A stretch of DNA of 64,000 nucleotides from the NCBI GenBank assembly GCA_016720065.1, contig JADJXY010000002.1:2431001-2495000 (forward strand). Direction: 5' to 3'. Origin of the DNA: Betaproteobacteria bacterium (GTDB taxonomy: Bacteria; Pseudomonadota; Gammaproteobacteria; Burkholderiales; Rhodocyclaceae). The notes beneath the pieces are model-generated. The model had not been told where the DNA came from. It made no database searches and saw only the letters and a program-made list of their open reading frames with translations. Position 1 is the first letter of the stretch, and the number at the start of each line of letters is the position of its first letter. Shown here in pieces: positions 16,653 to 25,156 of the stretch. A program made the position numbers and the translations under genes.

Positions 16653-16932
16653 ACTCGAGATTCCGGAAATCGCCGGCCTACTGCTTTCCGACGACACGCT
16701 GACGGTGGACCTGGCCGATGGCCGGTCGCTGTCCGCCCCCATTGCGTGGTATCCCCGCCTCGCTGCCGGCTCCGCCGCCGAGCGAGCCAATTGGGAACTT
16801 GTCGGCCGTGGCCATGGCATCCACTGGCCGGATCTGGACGAGGACATCAGCGTCGAGAACCTGCTCGCCGGCCATGGCTCTGCGGAGCGCCCTGCCTCCT
16901 TCAAGCGCTGGCTGGCTGCGCGAGGAGCCTGA
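16633..16932 (+). CDS. DUF2442-type small protein, partner of the DUF4160 gene
   Basis: A 99-residue protein with the DUF2442 pattern: LLLSDDTLTVDLADGRSLSAPIAWYPRL, ERANWELVGRGHGIHWPDLDEDISVENLLAG. It overlaps the DUF4160 gene by 20 bp and ends 2 bp before ccmF. The family is thought to pair with DUF4160 and may be the regulatory or antitoxin half. Its place inside the ccm operon means it must be co-transcribed with cytochrome c maturation genes. Confidence 0.85.
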   Translation: MTTSTLELEIPEIAGLLLSDDTLTVDLADGRSLSAPIAWYPRLAAGSAAERANWELVGRGHGIHWPDLDEDISVENLLAGHGSAERPASFKRWLAARGA

Positions 16933-16934
16933 GC

Positions 16935-18923
16935 ATGATCCCCGAACTCGGTCACTTCGCCCTTATCCTGGCCCTAGTCGTGGCCGGCATCCTCGGCACC
17001 CTGCCCCTCATCGGCGCCCACAGGAACCGTCTGGCGTGGGTGGCACTGGCCCGTCCGGCCGCCGGGGCCTTCGCCCTGCTGGTGACCTTTTCCTTCGCCT
17101 GCCTGACCCAGGCCTTCGTCGCCAACGACTTCTCGGTGGTCTATGTGGCCCAGCATTCCAACTCGCTGCTGCCCACCCCCTACCGGGTGGCCGGCGTCTG
17201 GGGCGGCCACGAGGGGTCGCTCTTGCTGTGGATGCTGATGCTCTCCTGGTGGGCCGCCGCCGTCGTGCTCTTCTCCCGCCAACTGCCGGAAACCATGGTG
17301 GCCCGCGTCCTTGGCGTGCTGGGGCTGGTGGCCTTCGGCTTCCTGCTCTTCATCCTGGTCACCTCCAACCCCTTCGAGCGCCTGCTGCCCGCCGCCGAGG
17401 AAGGCCGCGACCTCAACCCGCTCTTGCAGGATCCGGGCCTCATCATCCACCCGCCGCTCCTGTACATGGGCTACGTGGGTTTCTCGGTGGCCTTCGCCTT
17501 CGCCATCGCCGCGCTGCTTTCCGGCCAGCTCGACGCCGCCTGGGCGCGCTGGTCCCGGCCGTGGACCACCGCCGCCTGGATCTTCCTCACCCTGGGTATC
17601 GCCATGGGCTCCTGGTGGGCCTACTACGAGTTGGGCTGGGGCGGCTGGTGGTTCTGGGATCCGGTGGAGAACGCCTCCTTCATGCCCTGGCTGGTGGGGA
17701 CGGCCCTGGTTCATAGCCTGGCGGTGACGGAAAAGCGCGGCAGTTTCAAGAACTGGACGGTGCTGCTGGCCATCTCGGCCTTCTCCCTCTCCCTGCTGGG
17801 CACCTTCCTGGTCCGCTCCGGGGTGCTGACCTCGGTGCATGCCTTCGCCACCGACCCGGCCCGGGGCATCTTCATCCTCATCTTCCTGGTTGCCGTCATC
17901 GGCTCGTCCCTGGCGCTCTTCGCCTGGCGGGCGCCCAAGGTCGGCCTGGGCGGGCGTTTCGGCCTGGTCTCGCGGGAATCCCTGCTGCTCACCAACAACG
18001 TTTTGCTGGTGGTGGCCGCCGGTACCGTGCTGCTGGGCACCCTCTACCCGCTGCTCATCGACGCCCTGGCCCTGGGCAAGATTTCCGTCGGCCCCCCCTA
18101 CTTCAACGCCGTCTTCGTGCCGGTGATGGCGCCGGCGCTCTTTCTCATGGGCGTCGGACCCTTCGCCCGCTGGAAGGAGGCCTCCTTGGCCGAAATCGCC
18201 CGCACCGTGCGCTGGGCCTTCGCTGTCGCGGTCGTGGTGGCCGTCGCCCTGCCCCTGGCCTACGGCAGCTGGACGCCCCTGGTCGGCCTCGGCCTCCTGC
18301 TGGCGGCCTGGATCGTCGCCACCGCGGTGCTCAATTTCGTCGAGCGGGTGCAGCATACCCGCGCCGGCCAGCCTTTCCTCACCGCCGCCCTGAAGCAGCC
18401 GCGCCACTTCTACGGCATGCATCTGGCCCACATCGGCATCGCCGTTTTCACGGTCGGCGTCGCCATGGTGGGCGGTTTCCAGGACGAGAAGGACGTCAAG
18501 ATGGAACCCGGCGACACCGTCACCGTGGCCGGCTACAGCTTCAGATTCAACGGCGTGAAGGGGGTCGAGGGCCCCAATTACAGCGCCGCCCGGGGCGATG
18601 TGGATTTGTCGGTGGACGGCAAGTTTCTGCGCAAGATGGCGCCGGAAAAACGCAATTACCACTCCTCCGCCATGCCTATGACCGAGGCGGCCATCGACGC
18701 CGGCTTCCTGCGCGACGTCTATGTCTCCCTCGGCGAGCCCATCGAGCGGGACAAGCCCGAAGGGGCCTGGGCGGTGCGCGTCTACTACAAACCCTTCGTG
18801 GACTGGATTTGGGGCGGTTGCGTCCTGATGGCCCTGGGCGGCCTCATGGCCATGCTCGACCGCCGCTACCGGGTCAAGGCCCGTTGCGCTGCCACCCTCC
18901 CCGCCGGAGCCCAAAACGCATGA
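16935..18923 (+). CDS. ccmF: CcmF, haem lyase subunit of cytochrome c maturation
   Basis: A 662-residue polytopic membrane protein from ATG 16935. It has the WWD haem motif GWGGWWFWDPVENASFMPWL, together with GVWGGHEGSLLLWMLML and the region HPPLLYMGYVGFSVAF. CcmF with CcmH ligates haem to apocytochrome c in the periplasm. The large periplasmic C-terminal domain follows a late helix. Its TGA overlaps the ccmG ATG. Confidence 0.97.
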   Translation: MIPELGHFALILALVVAGILGTLPLIGAHRNRLAWVALARPAAGAFALLVTFSFACLTQAFVANDFSVVYVAQHSNSLLPTPYRVAGVWGGHEGSLLLWMLMLSWWAAAVVLFSRQLPETMVARVLGVLGLVAFGFLLFILVTSNPFERLLPAAEEGRDLNPLLQDPGLIIHPPLLYMGYVGFSVAFAFAIAALLSGQLDAAWARWSRPWTTAAWIFLTLGIAMGSWWAYYELGWGGWWFWDPVENASFMPWLVGTALVHSLAVTEKRGSFKNWTVLLAISAFSLSLLGTFLVRSGVLTSVHAFATDPARGIFILIFLVAVIGSSLALFAWRAPKVGLGGRFGLVSRESLLLTNNVLLVVAAGTVLLGTLYPLLIDALALGKISVGPPYFNAVFVPVMAPALFLMGVGPFARWKEASLAEIARTVRWAFAVAVVVAVALPLAYGSWTPLVGLGLLLAAWIVATAVLNFVERVQHTRAGQPFLTAALKQPRHFYGMHLAHIGIAVFTVGVAMVGGFQDEKDVKMEPGDTVTVAGYSFRFNGVKGVEGPNYSAARGDVDLSVDGKFLRKMAPEKRNYHSSAMPMTEAAIDAGFLRDVYVSLGEPIERDKPEGAWAVRVYYKPFVDWIWGGCVLMALGGLMAMLDRRYRVKARCAATLPAGAQNA

Positions 18924-19504
18924 ACAAGTATCTCTGGATTCTCGGTGGCTTCGTCGCCCTGGTGGCGTTGTTGGCCGTCGGCCTCGGCCTCAACCCCCGC
19001 GACGTGCCCTCGCCCCTGGTGGGCAAGCCGGCGCCGGCCTTCGCCCTGCCCGTCCTGGCCAAGCCGGACCAGGCCTTCGGCCCCAAGGACATGGCCGGCA
19101 AGGTGTGGCTCCTGAACGTCTGGTCCTCCTGGTGCGTCTCCTGCCGCCAGGAACACCCGGTCCTGGTGGAATTCGCCAAACGCGCCAGCGTGCCCCTGGT
19201 GGGCCTCAATTACAAGGAGGTCCGCGGCGACGGCGAGTTCGACATGAGCAAGATCGCCGCCGACCAGGAAACCAAGCTCGCCATCGAGCGGGCCAGCCGC
19301 TGGCTGACCCAGCACGGCGATCCCTACACCCTTTCCGTCCTCGACCTGGACGGCCGCGTCGGCATCGACTACGGCGTCTATGGCGTGCCCGAGACCTACG
19401 TCATCGACAAGGCCGGCGTCATCCGCCTGAAGCACACCGGCCCCATCACGCCGGACGTCCTGGGCAGCAAGATCCTGCCCCTGGTCGGGGAGCTTTCCAG
19501 GTGA
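18920..19504 (+). CDS. ccmG: CcmG/DsbE, membrane-anchored thioredoxin
   Basis: A 194-residue protein with an N-terminal anchor (LWILGGFVALVALLAVGLGL) and a thioredoxin fold. The active site is WCVSC (Cys72, Cys75) and the cis-Pro loop is GVPETYVID. It reduces apocytochrome c cysteines through CcmH. ATGA overlap with ccmF. Confidence 0.97.
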   Translation: MNKYLWILGGFVALVALLAVGLGLNPRDVPSPLVGKPAPAFALPVLAKPDQAFGPKDMAGKVWLLNVWSSWCVSCRQEHPVLVEFAKRASVPLVGLNYKEVRGDGEFDMSKIAADQETKLAIERASRWLTQHGDPYTLSVLDLDGRVGIDYGVYGVPETYVIDKAGVIRLKHTGPITPDVLGSKILPLVGELSR

Positions 19505-19968
19505 AGCGGCTGTTCCTCGCCTTCGCCCTCGCCTGCTTTGCCCTCGCCGCCACGGCCAAGGATGCGGCACCGCTGGCCGACGACCCGGTGGCGGAAAAAC
19601 GCCTGATCAAACTCTCCGAGGAACTGCGCTGCCTGGTCTGCCAGAACCAGAACATCGCCGATTCCAACGCCGAACTGGCCCAGGACCTGCGCCGGGAAAT
19701 CCGCGGCATGATCCAGGCCGGCAAGTCGGACAAGGAAATCATCGACTTCATGGTGGCCCGCTACGGCGACTTCGTCCTCTACCGGCCGCCGGTCAAGGCC
19801 ACGACCGTCCTGCTCTGGGCCGGCCCCCTGCTGCTCATGTTCCTCGGCCTGGTCGCCCTCGTCCGCTACCTGAGGCAGCGCAACCTCCAGGTCACCGACG
19901 ATTCTCCCCTCTCCGCCGACGAGGCCCGCCGCGCCGAGGCCCTCCTCAACGAAACCCGCAACCCATGA
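19501..19968 (+). CDS. ccmH: CcmH, thiol-oxidoreductase subunit of the haem lyase
   Basis: A 155-residue protein starting with GTG at 19501, which overlaps the end of ccmG. It has a signal peptide (KRLFLAFALACFALAATAK), the redox motif LRCLVCQNQ (Cys44, Cys47) and a membrane helix near the middle (VLLWAGPLLLMFLGLVALV). It is the short CcmH form, with the TPR part encoded separately as ccmI. Confidence 0.96.
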   Translation: MKRLFLAFALACFALAATAKDAAPLADDPVAEKRLIKLSEELRCLVCQNQNIADSNAELAQDLRREIRGMIQAGKSDKEIIDFMVARYGDFVLYRPPVKATTVLLWAGPLLLMFLGLVALVRYLRQRNLQVTDDSPLSADEARRAEALLNETRNP

Positions 19969-20804
19969 CTCTTTTTGCCGTTTTCGCGACGCTGCTCATC
20001 GTCGTCGTCGCTGCCTTCCTGTTGCCTCCCCTATGGTTCGGCAGACGGCCGGACAACGCCGTCACCGAGCGCCGCGAAGCCAATTTGGCCATCTTTCGTG
20101 ACCAACTGGCGGAACTGGAAAAGGAAAAGAGCGAAGGCAGCCTGACCGAACCCGATTTCGAGCAGGCCCGGCGGGAACTCCAGCACCGCCTGCTGCAGGA
20201 AGTGAACGAAGATCTCGCCGTAGCCCAGCAGAGCCGCGCCCCCAGCCGCAAGGCGGCCCTCGCCCTGCTCGTCGCCCTGCCTCTCGCCGCGGTGGGCGTC
20301 TATCACCAACTGGGCACGCCGGCCGCCCTGGATCCGCAGGCCCGCGTCGCCCGACCCCAGGTGACGCCGCAGCAGATCGAAGCCATGGTCAGCAAGCTTG
20401 CCGAGCGCCTCAAGGCCAATCCGGACGATCCCAAGGGCTGGGTCATGCTGGGCCGTTCCTACAAGGCCATGGGCCGCCTGGCGGAAGCCGCCGAGGCCTA
20501 CGGCAAGGGTGAAACCCTGGTCCGCCAGGACGCCGGCCTGCTCACCGAATACGCCGAAACCCTGGCCATGGCGGGCAATACCGGCTTCGTCGGCAAGCCG
20601 CGGGAATTGGTGGATGCTGCCTTGAAGCTCGATCCGGAAAACGGCCACGCCCTGCTCCTGGCCGGCGCCGCCGCCATGCAGGCCGGCCAGCGGGCCGAAG
20701 CACTCCGCTATTGGGAAAAGCTGCTGCCCATGGTCGAACCGGGAACGGAAATCGAGGCCATGCTGAAGAGCAGCATCGAAAAACTGCGCCAGCCGGCCAA
20801 GTAG
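19965..20804 (+). CDS. ccmI: CcmI, TPR apocytochrome chaperone
   Basis: A 279-residue protein with two membrane helices (FAVFATLLIVVVAAFLLPPL and KAALALLVALPLAAVGVY) and a periplasmic TPR region (PDDPKGWVMLGRSYKAMGRLAEAAEAY). It presents apocytochrome c to the haem lyase. It is the last gene of the ccm operon; a strong palindrome follows within 100 bp. Confidence 0.95.
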   Translation: MTLFAVFATLLIVVVAAFLLPPLWFGRRPDNAVTERREANLAIFRDQLAELEKEKSEGSLTEPDFEQARRELQHRLLQEVNEDLAVAQQSRAPSRKAALALLVALPLAAVGVYHQLGTPAALDPQARVARPQVTPQQIEAMVSKLAERLKANPDDPKGWVMLGRSYKAMGRLAEAAEAYGKGETLVRQDAGLLTEYAETLAMAGNTGFVGKPRELVDAALKLDPENGHALLLAGAAAMQAGQRAEALRYWEKLLPMVEPGTEIEAMLKSSIEKLRQPAK

Positions 20805-20893
20805 CTTCGCGCCAATGCCCCGTCACTGCGCGAGGCCGGCCCCGCTCACCCTGAGCAATCCGGGAATCCCGGCCAAGCGCCACCCTCCAGCCA

Positions 20894-20926
20894 CGAAAAA
20901 GGGCGAGGAATTCCTCGCCCTCGTTG
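20894..20926. terminator. Terminator hairpin between ccmI and the convergent receptor gene
   Basis: A perfect palindrome, GGGCGAGGAATTCCTCGCCC (20901-20920), lies between the two convergent genes. On the minus strand it is followed by TTTTT, giving a good rho-independent terminator for the receptor gene. On the plus strand the T tract is poor, but the hairpin may still help end the ccm transcript. Confidence 0.75.
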
Positions 20927-20945
20927 CTGCGCCGGACCGGAAGCG

Positions 20946-23249
20946 TCAGCGTCCGCCGAAGCGATAGCGCACCCCAATCCAGCCCGCCCGTGGCGCGCCG
21001 GGAGCGACGAAGGTTTCGTGCCTCCAGTCGTCGGGATCGGCCTGGAAGGCGCCGTTGGCAAAGGGGTTCTCCGCCAGGATGCCCCCGGTGGCGTAATGCT
21101 TGTCGAACAGGTTGGTGACCTTGGCGAACATTTCCCAGCCTGCTCCCAGGTCGGCGTCGGCATTGACGTTGACGATGGCGTAACCGGGAATCTTGCCGGG
21201 GCCTTCGTAGGTTTCCCCGCCAGTGCTGCCGGCACGGTGCTGGTTGTTCTCGTTGCCCCGCACGTACTGGCTGCTGAAGGCCTGCACGTCGCCGCCCACC
21301 CGCAGCCAGTCCAGGGCCTTCCAGGACAGGCCGAGCTTCAGGCTGTGGGCAGGCAGGCCGGGAATGCGGTCACCGGACTTGACGCGGATTTCGTCGCCCG
21401 CACACAGGGCCGAAGCCCCGGCGCTGCTGTTGTTTTCCGCCAGGACGCAGGCGTCTGACCGGAAGGTGGCGTGCAGATAGCTGTAGCTGGCGCTCCAGTC
21501 GAAGCGGCGATAGCGCCCGCTGGCCCCGAGTTCGATGCCCTGGCGCAGGGTTTCGCCGAAATTGTCGAAGTAGCCGGCGCTGGTGGACGTTCCCACGAAG
21601 AGGATGTCGTCCTTGCTGAGGGTGCGGAAGACGCCGGCGTTCCAGCGGATGTCGCCGGCCAGCTTGCCGCGTAAGCCGGCTTCCAGGGTGCGGGACACCA
21701 CCTGCTTGAGGAAGGGGTCGGCGGCCATGGCGTTGGGCAGGGAGCAGGGATGGTCCGAGTCGGCGCAACCCAGTTCGATGGGGGTCGGCACCCGGGTGCC
21801 CTGGTTGAACCCGACATAGGCATTGAGGGAAGGCATGGCCTGCCAGGTCAGCCCCAGGGCGGGATTGAGCTTGCGGTAGCGATGGTCGCCATCCAGGTTG
21901 TGGGGTGCGGATGGATTGAGTTCGTCTATCGTCTTCACCCGGCTGTAGTTGTAGCGCGCTGAGGCGCTCAGGTGGAGGGCCGGGGTGAGGGCGTAGGTGT
22001 CGGTGATGAACAGGCTGCTGGTACGGGTGGTGCCGCGCAACTTGTTTTCCAGTTCGTCCTCCTCCAGGTCGGAGACGCCGCGCCCGGCGTCGATCACCCC
22101 TTCGGCGGCGGTCTGACGGAAGCGCACCCGGGCCTGATCGTGGGACACGCCCAGGGCCAGGGTGTGGCGGTCGTCGATCAGATTCCATTGCAGGGAGGCC
22201 CCGCTCCCATCCTGGATGGTGCGGGTCCGGTTGTGGACCCCGGTTTCCGTCGGCAGGGGGGTCGCGTTGAGGACGGCGTCCTCGTAGGCGTCCTCGTAGT
22301 CGTCGTTGGCGTCCCCGTTCAGGGTACTGGTCCGCGTGCGACGATGGTAGAGACTACCCGACAGATTGCTGGCGTCCGAGAGCCACCACTTGCCCGTGAG
22401 GGCGATCTGGGTCATCTCGTTTTTCGTGTTGTCGGGGTAGGTGAAAATCTGGTCCCGCCGTTCGCGCAACATCGACAGGGGCAGGACGCCGTTGCCGATC
22501 AGGTCCGATCGGCCGTGGGTGAGGGATAGGTCGGCTTCCAGGCGCTCCCCGCGATGGGAGAGCTTGCCGAAAAACTGTTTCACCTCCGAGGGAGAATGAT
22601 CGCGCCAACCATCTTCGTCAAACCAGTCGGCGGCGACGAACCAGCCCAGGGTGCCGCGATTTCCGCCGTAGGAGGCCTCCACGTTGCGGCGACCGAAGCT
22701 GCCAGCAGAAATCTCGACCTCGCCCCCGGCATCGTCAAAACCATTCTTGGTGCGCAGAGACAGGGCGCCGCCCAGGGTATTGAGCCCGAAGAGGGGGTTG
22801 GAACCCGGCATCAGGTCCATGGAGGCGATGGCGGACTTGGGGATGAGATCCCAATTGACGGTATCGCCGAAGGCTTCGTTGGCCCGCACGCCGTCCAGGT
22901 ACACCGAAAGCCCCTGGGGAGTGCCCAGGAGGGGCGAGGCGACGAAGCCCCGGTAATTGAGATCGGCCTGATAGGGGTTGCCCTGGATTTCATTCACATT
23001 GACGCTGGGCAGTTGGCGGGCCATGAATTCGGGCAGATTCTGGGCTTCCTTCTCGCGCAAGTCCCGGGCGCGGGTGGACTGGACGTTGGCCGGCACCTGT
23101 TCCCGCGCCACGCCCAGGCCCGACAGAGGCGTCGTCCCGACCACCTCGACGGTGGGCAATTGCACGGTGGATTGGGCGGTAGCGGCGCCGCAAAAGGCGG
23201 CACCGACGGCGAGGCAGAGGGTACTGCGGGTCCAGATTCGCGTAGACAT
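20946..23249 (-). CDS. TonB-dependent outer-membrane receptor paired with a YVTN beta-propeller protein
   Basis: A 767-residue receptor from ATG 23249. The signal peptide is MSTRIWTRSTLCLAVGAAFCGAATA. The TonB-box region is followed by the plug: ARDLREKEAQNLPEFMARQLPSV, LNYRGFVASPLLGTPQGLSVY, GSNPLFGLNTLGGALSLRTKNG. The barrel ends in GVRYRFGGR. It follows a YVTN beta-propeller gene by 46 bp on the same strand. An outer-membrane receptor next to such a protein recalls the yncD-yncE arrangement of E. coli, where YncD imports PQQ, but orthology is not shown here and the ligand is unknown. Confidence 0.9.
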   Translation of the reverse strand: MSTRIWTRSTLCLAVGAAFCGAATAQSTVQLPTVEVVGTTPLSGLGVAREQVPANVQSTRARDLREKEAQNLPEFMARQLPSVNVNEIQGNPYQADLNYRGFVASPLLGTPQGLSVYLDGVRANEAFGDTVNWDLIPKSAIASMDLMPGSNPLFGLNTLGGALSLRTKNGFDDAGGEVEISAGSFGRRNVEASYGGNRGTLGWFVAADWFDEDGWRDHSPSEVKQFFGKLSHRGERLEADLSLTHGRSDLIGNGVLPLSMLRERRDQIFTYPDNTKNEMTQIALTGKWWLSDASNLSGSLYHRRTRTSTLNGDANDDYEDAYEDAVLNATPLPTETGVHNRTRTIQDGSGASLQWNLIDDRHTLALGVSHDQARVRFRQTAAEGVIDAGRGVSDLEEDELENKLRGTTRTSSLFITDTYALTPALHLSASARYNYSRVKTIDELNPSAPHNLDGDHRYRKLNPALGLTWQAMPSLNAYVGFNQGTRVPTPIELGCADSDHPCSLPNAMAADPFLKQVVSRTLEAGLRGKLAGDIRWNAGVFRTLSKDDILFVGTSTSAGYFDNFGETLRQGIELGASGRYRRFDWSASYSYLHATFRSDACVLAENNSSAGASALCAGDEIRVKSGDRIPGLPAHSLKLGLSWKALDWLRVGGDVQAFSSQYVRGNENNQHRAGSTGGETYEGPGKIPGYAIVNVNADADLGAGWEMFAKVTNLFDKHYATGGILAENPFANGAFQADPDDWRHETFVAPGAPRAGWIGVRYRFGGR

Positions 23250-23296
23250 GGTGTTCCAGTGAAGAAAGGCGGCCTGGAAGGCCGCCGGTTGAACAA

Positions 23297-24355
23297 TCAG
23301 GGTTGATCGAGGCTGCCCAGGGCCTTGGGTGAAGTCACCAGTCCCCAGGGCAGCCCGGGAACGGCGATGCTTCCGGTCACCTCGAGCTTCTCGGCATCGA
23401 TGACGAGCACTTCGTTGGAGCGGCCGCAGGCGACGAGGATTTCCCTTTCGTCCGGAGTGAAGCTGAAATGCCAACAGCGCTGGCCCACCGGAATGTCGAG
23501 GAGCTTCTCCAGGCTTGTGGCATCGAAGACCTGCAAGGCATTGTCCCGGGAGGCGGCAACGAAGAGGCGCGCACCGCTGCGGTCGTAGGCCACGCCATAG
23601 GGCGTCTTGCCCGTGGCCACTGCCTTGACCGGCTTGAAATCGGCGTCGAGCAGGAGAAGCTTGTCACCGAATTCCAGGGTCACGGCGTAATGCTTGCCGT
23701 CCGGCGAGCGCTTGATGCCACGGGGACGGTCGCCGTACGCCTTGGTGGCGACGGTCTTCAGGAGGCGGCCGCTCTTGAGGTCGTACACGGTGATGGTGTT
23801 GTCGGCCTCGTTGGTCACCGCCATGCGGCGCCCGTCGGCGGAAAACTCGATGCCTTCGGTTTCCGGGCCGCTGACGATTTCGCGCAGCACCTTGCCCCGC
23901 TTCACATCGACGATGGCGATGCGAGCCGGGACCAGATCATCGTCGTCATCGTCGGCAGCGGGGGCGCTGCCCGCCTTGGGCGGGGGACCGCCTTTGGCAC
24001 TGGGCTCATAGGTGACGTAGACGCGCTCGCCCAGCACCCGGACGAACTCGGGATTCTTGCCGATCTTGACGTGGCGCACAGGTTTCTCACCGCCCAGATC
24101 GATTACGGAAAGGTTCCCGCCATCCTTGTTGGCCGTCACCAGAAGGCGGCCGTCCTTGCTGATGCCAATGCCCCGTGGGCCGCCGGCTGCGACATCCAGG
24201 GTCCGGATCAGCTTGCGGCTGCCGATGTCGATGACGGCGACGCCGCCGTTCTGCTGGCTGACGTAGGCCAGACCACGATCCAGCGCCCGCGCAGGGGAGG
24301 AAAAGCCAAGGCCGATGGCGGCCAAGGTCAGCAATAGACGGGAAGTACGCGACAT
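23297..24355 (-). CDS. YVTN-type beta-propeller protein, periplasmic
   Basis: A 352-residue secreted protein with signal peptide MSRTSRLLLTLAAIGLGFSSPARA; the start is supported by AGGAG a few bases upstream of ATG 24355. Repeats of about 45 residues form a seven-blade-like propeller: GLAYVSQQNGGVAVIDIGSRKLIRTLDV, GRLLVTANKDGGNLSVIDL, GRRMAVTNEADNTITVYDL, NALQVFDATSLEKLLDIPVG. An acidic insertion ADDDDDDLVP lies in one loop. It is upstream of and co-oriented with the TonB receptor. The function is unknown; it may hold a ligand or partner for the receptor in the periplasm. Confidence 0.85.
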   Translation of the reverse strand: MSRTSRLLLTLAAIGLGFSSPARALDRGLAYVSQQNGGVAVIDIGSRKLIRTLDVAAGGPRGIGISKDGRLLVTANKDGGNLSVIDLGGEKPVRHVKIGKNPEFVRVLGERVYVTYEPSAKGGPPPKAGSAPAADDDDDDLVPARIAIVDVKRGKVLREIVSGPETEGIEFSADGRRMAVTNEADNTITVYDLKSGRLLKTVATKAYGDRPRGIKRSPDGKHYAVTLEFGDKLLLLDADFKPVKAVATGKTPYGVAYDRSGARLFVAASRDNALQVFDATSLEKLLDIPVGQRCWHFSFTPDEREILVACGRSNEVLVIDAEKLEVTGSIAVPGLPWGLVTSPKALGSLDQP

Positions 24356-24592
24356 GATGTCTCCTGGTGGACTGGGATGGGAAAAGACGGGGACGCAGCA
24401 CCTCGCGCCAGGCCCCCGGCCCGCCCCCGAGGGGCGACGGACCAGGAGGAAATCCCGAACTGCGCGAGGCCAGATCGACGCAGGCGCAGAGTTTAGCCCG
24501 ACATTCCCCCGAACCCCATCAGCCACAACTGGCCATTTTCCCGGGATGGCATCGGGGCGTCTCGGGAAATTTTCCCGGCGTCCTTGCGCGAG

Positions 24593-24618
24593 CAAAAAAA
24601 GGGAACCCGAAGGTTCCC
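24593..24618 (-). terminator. Rho-independent terminator of the nap operon
   Basis: On the minus strand GGGAACC-TTCG-GGTTCCC is followed by a run of seven T, about 25 bp after the napB stop. The rest of the gap (24356-24643) should hold the promoter for the YVTN-receptor pair; I see no clear hexamers or other feature in it. Confidence 0.85.
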
Positions 24619-24643
24619 TGGCTTTGATGATCTCGGAAAAAGA

Positions 24644-25126
24644 TCAGTTTTTCTTGGCCGGCTTGGTGGCGGCAACGTCGCCCTTGAAGTCGTTTTCCAC
24701 CAGCGGCGGGGCATCCACCTGGGGCACGTGGCACTGGACGCAGTTGTGGCGAGCCGCCGACGCGGCATCGAGCTTGCGCCCTTCACGGTCCACAAAGTGA
24801 CTGTCGCCGGCCTTGGGAGCTTTCTTCTTCTTGTAGGTATCGGCTCCATGGCAACTCAGGCACTGGTTTTCCTCCAGGCTGATTTCGTCGAAATTCTCGA
24901 CCGCATGGGGAATCACCGGCGGCTGACTCTTGAAGGTGCGCGCCACCTTCTGCTGCCCGCCGGGCTTGCCGCCCAGATACTGTTTGGCCTCCGGAGCCTG
25001 ATCGGGGGCCGCGACGTCGGCACCCCGCATGGGCTTTGGGGCTTCCTGCCCGATGGCCTGCGGAGCAAGTGCCCAGCAGGCGGCGGTCGCCAGGATGGCA
25101 AAAGTCGTCTTCAAAGAGTGGTTCAT
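24644..25126 (-). CDS. napB: NapB, dihaem cytochrome c subunit of periplasmic nitrate reductase
   Basis: A 160-residue periplasmic protein with signal peptide (KTTFAILATAACWALAPQAIG) and two haem sites: CLSCH (Cys89-His93) and CVQCH (Cys129-His133). It passes electrons to NapA. It is the last gene of napDAGHB; the ccm operon nearby supplies its haem attachment. Confidence 0.97.
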   Translation of the reverse strand: MNHSLKTTFAILATAACWALAPQAIGQEAPKPMRGADVAAPDQAPEAKQYLGGKPGGQQKVARTFKSQPPVIPHAVENFDEISLEENQCLSCHGADTYKKKKAPKAGDSHFVDREGRKLDAASAARHNCVQCHVPQVDAPPLVENDFKGDVAATKPAKKN

Positions 25127-25156
25127 GATGGGCGCTCCTCCTAAAAAATCTTCAAA

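Noticed and set aside
16974..18914. A 646-codon open frame antisense to ccmF
   Set aside because: It is rich in Gly, Gln, His and Glu with no domain pattern, and ccmF on the other strand has all family motifs.
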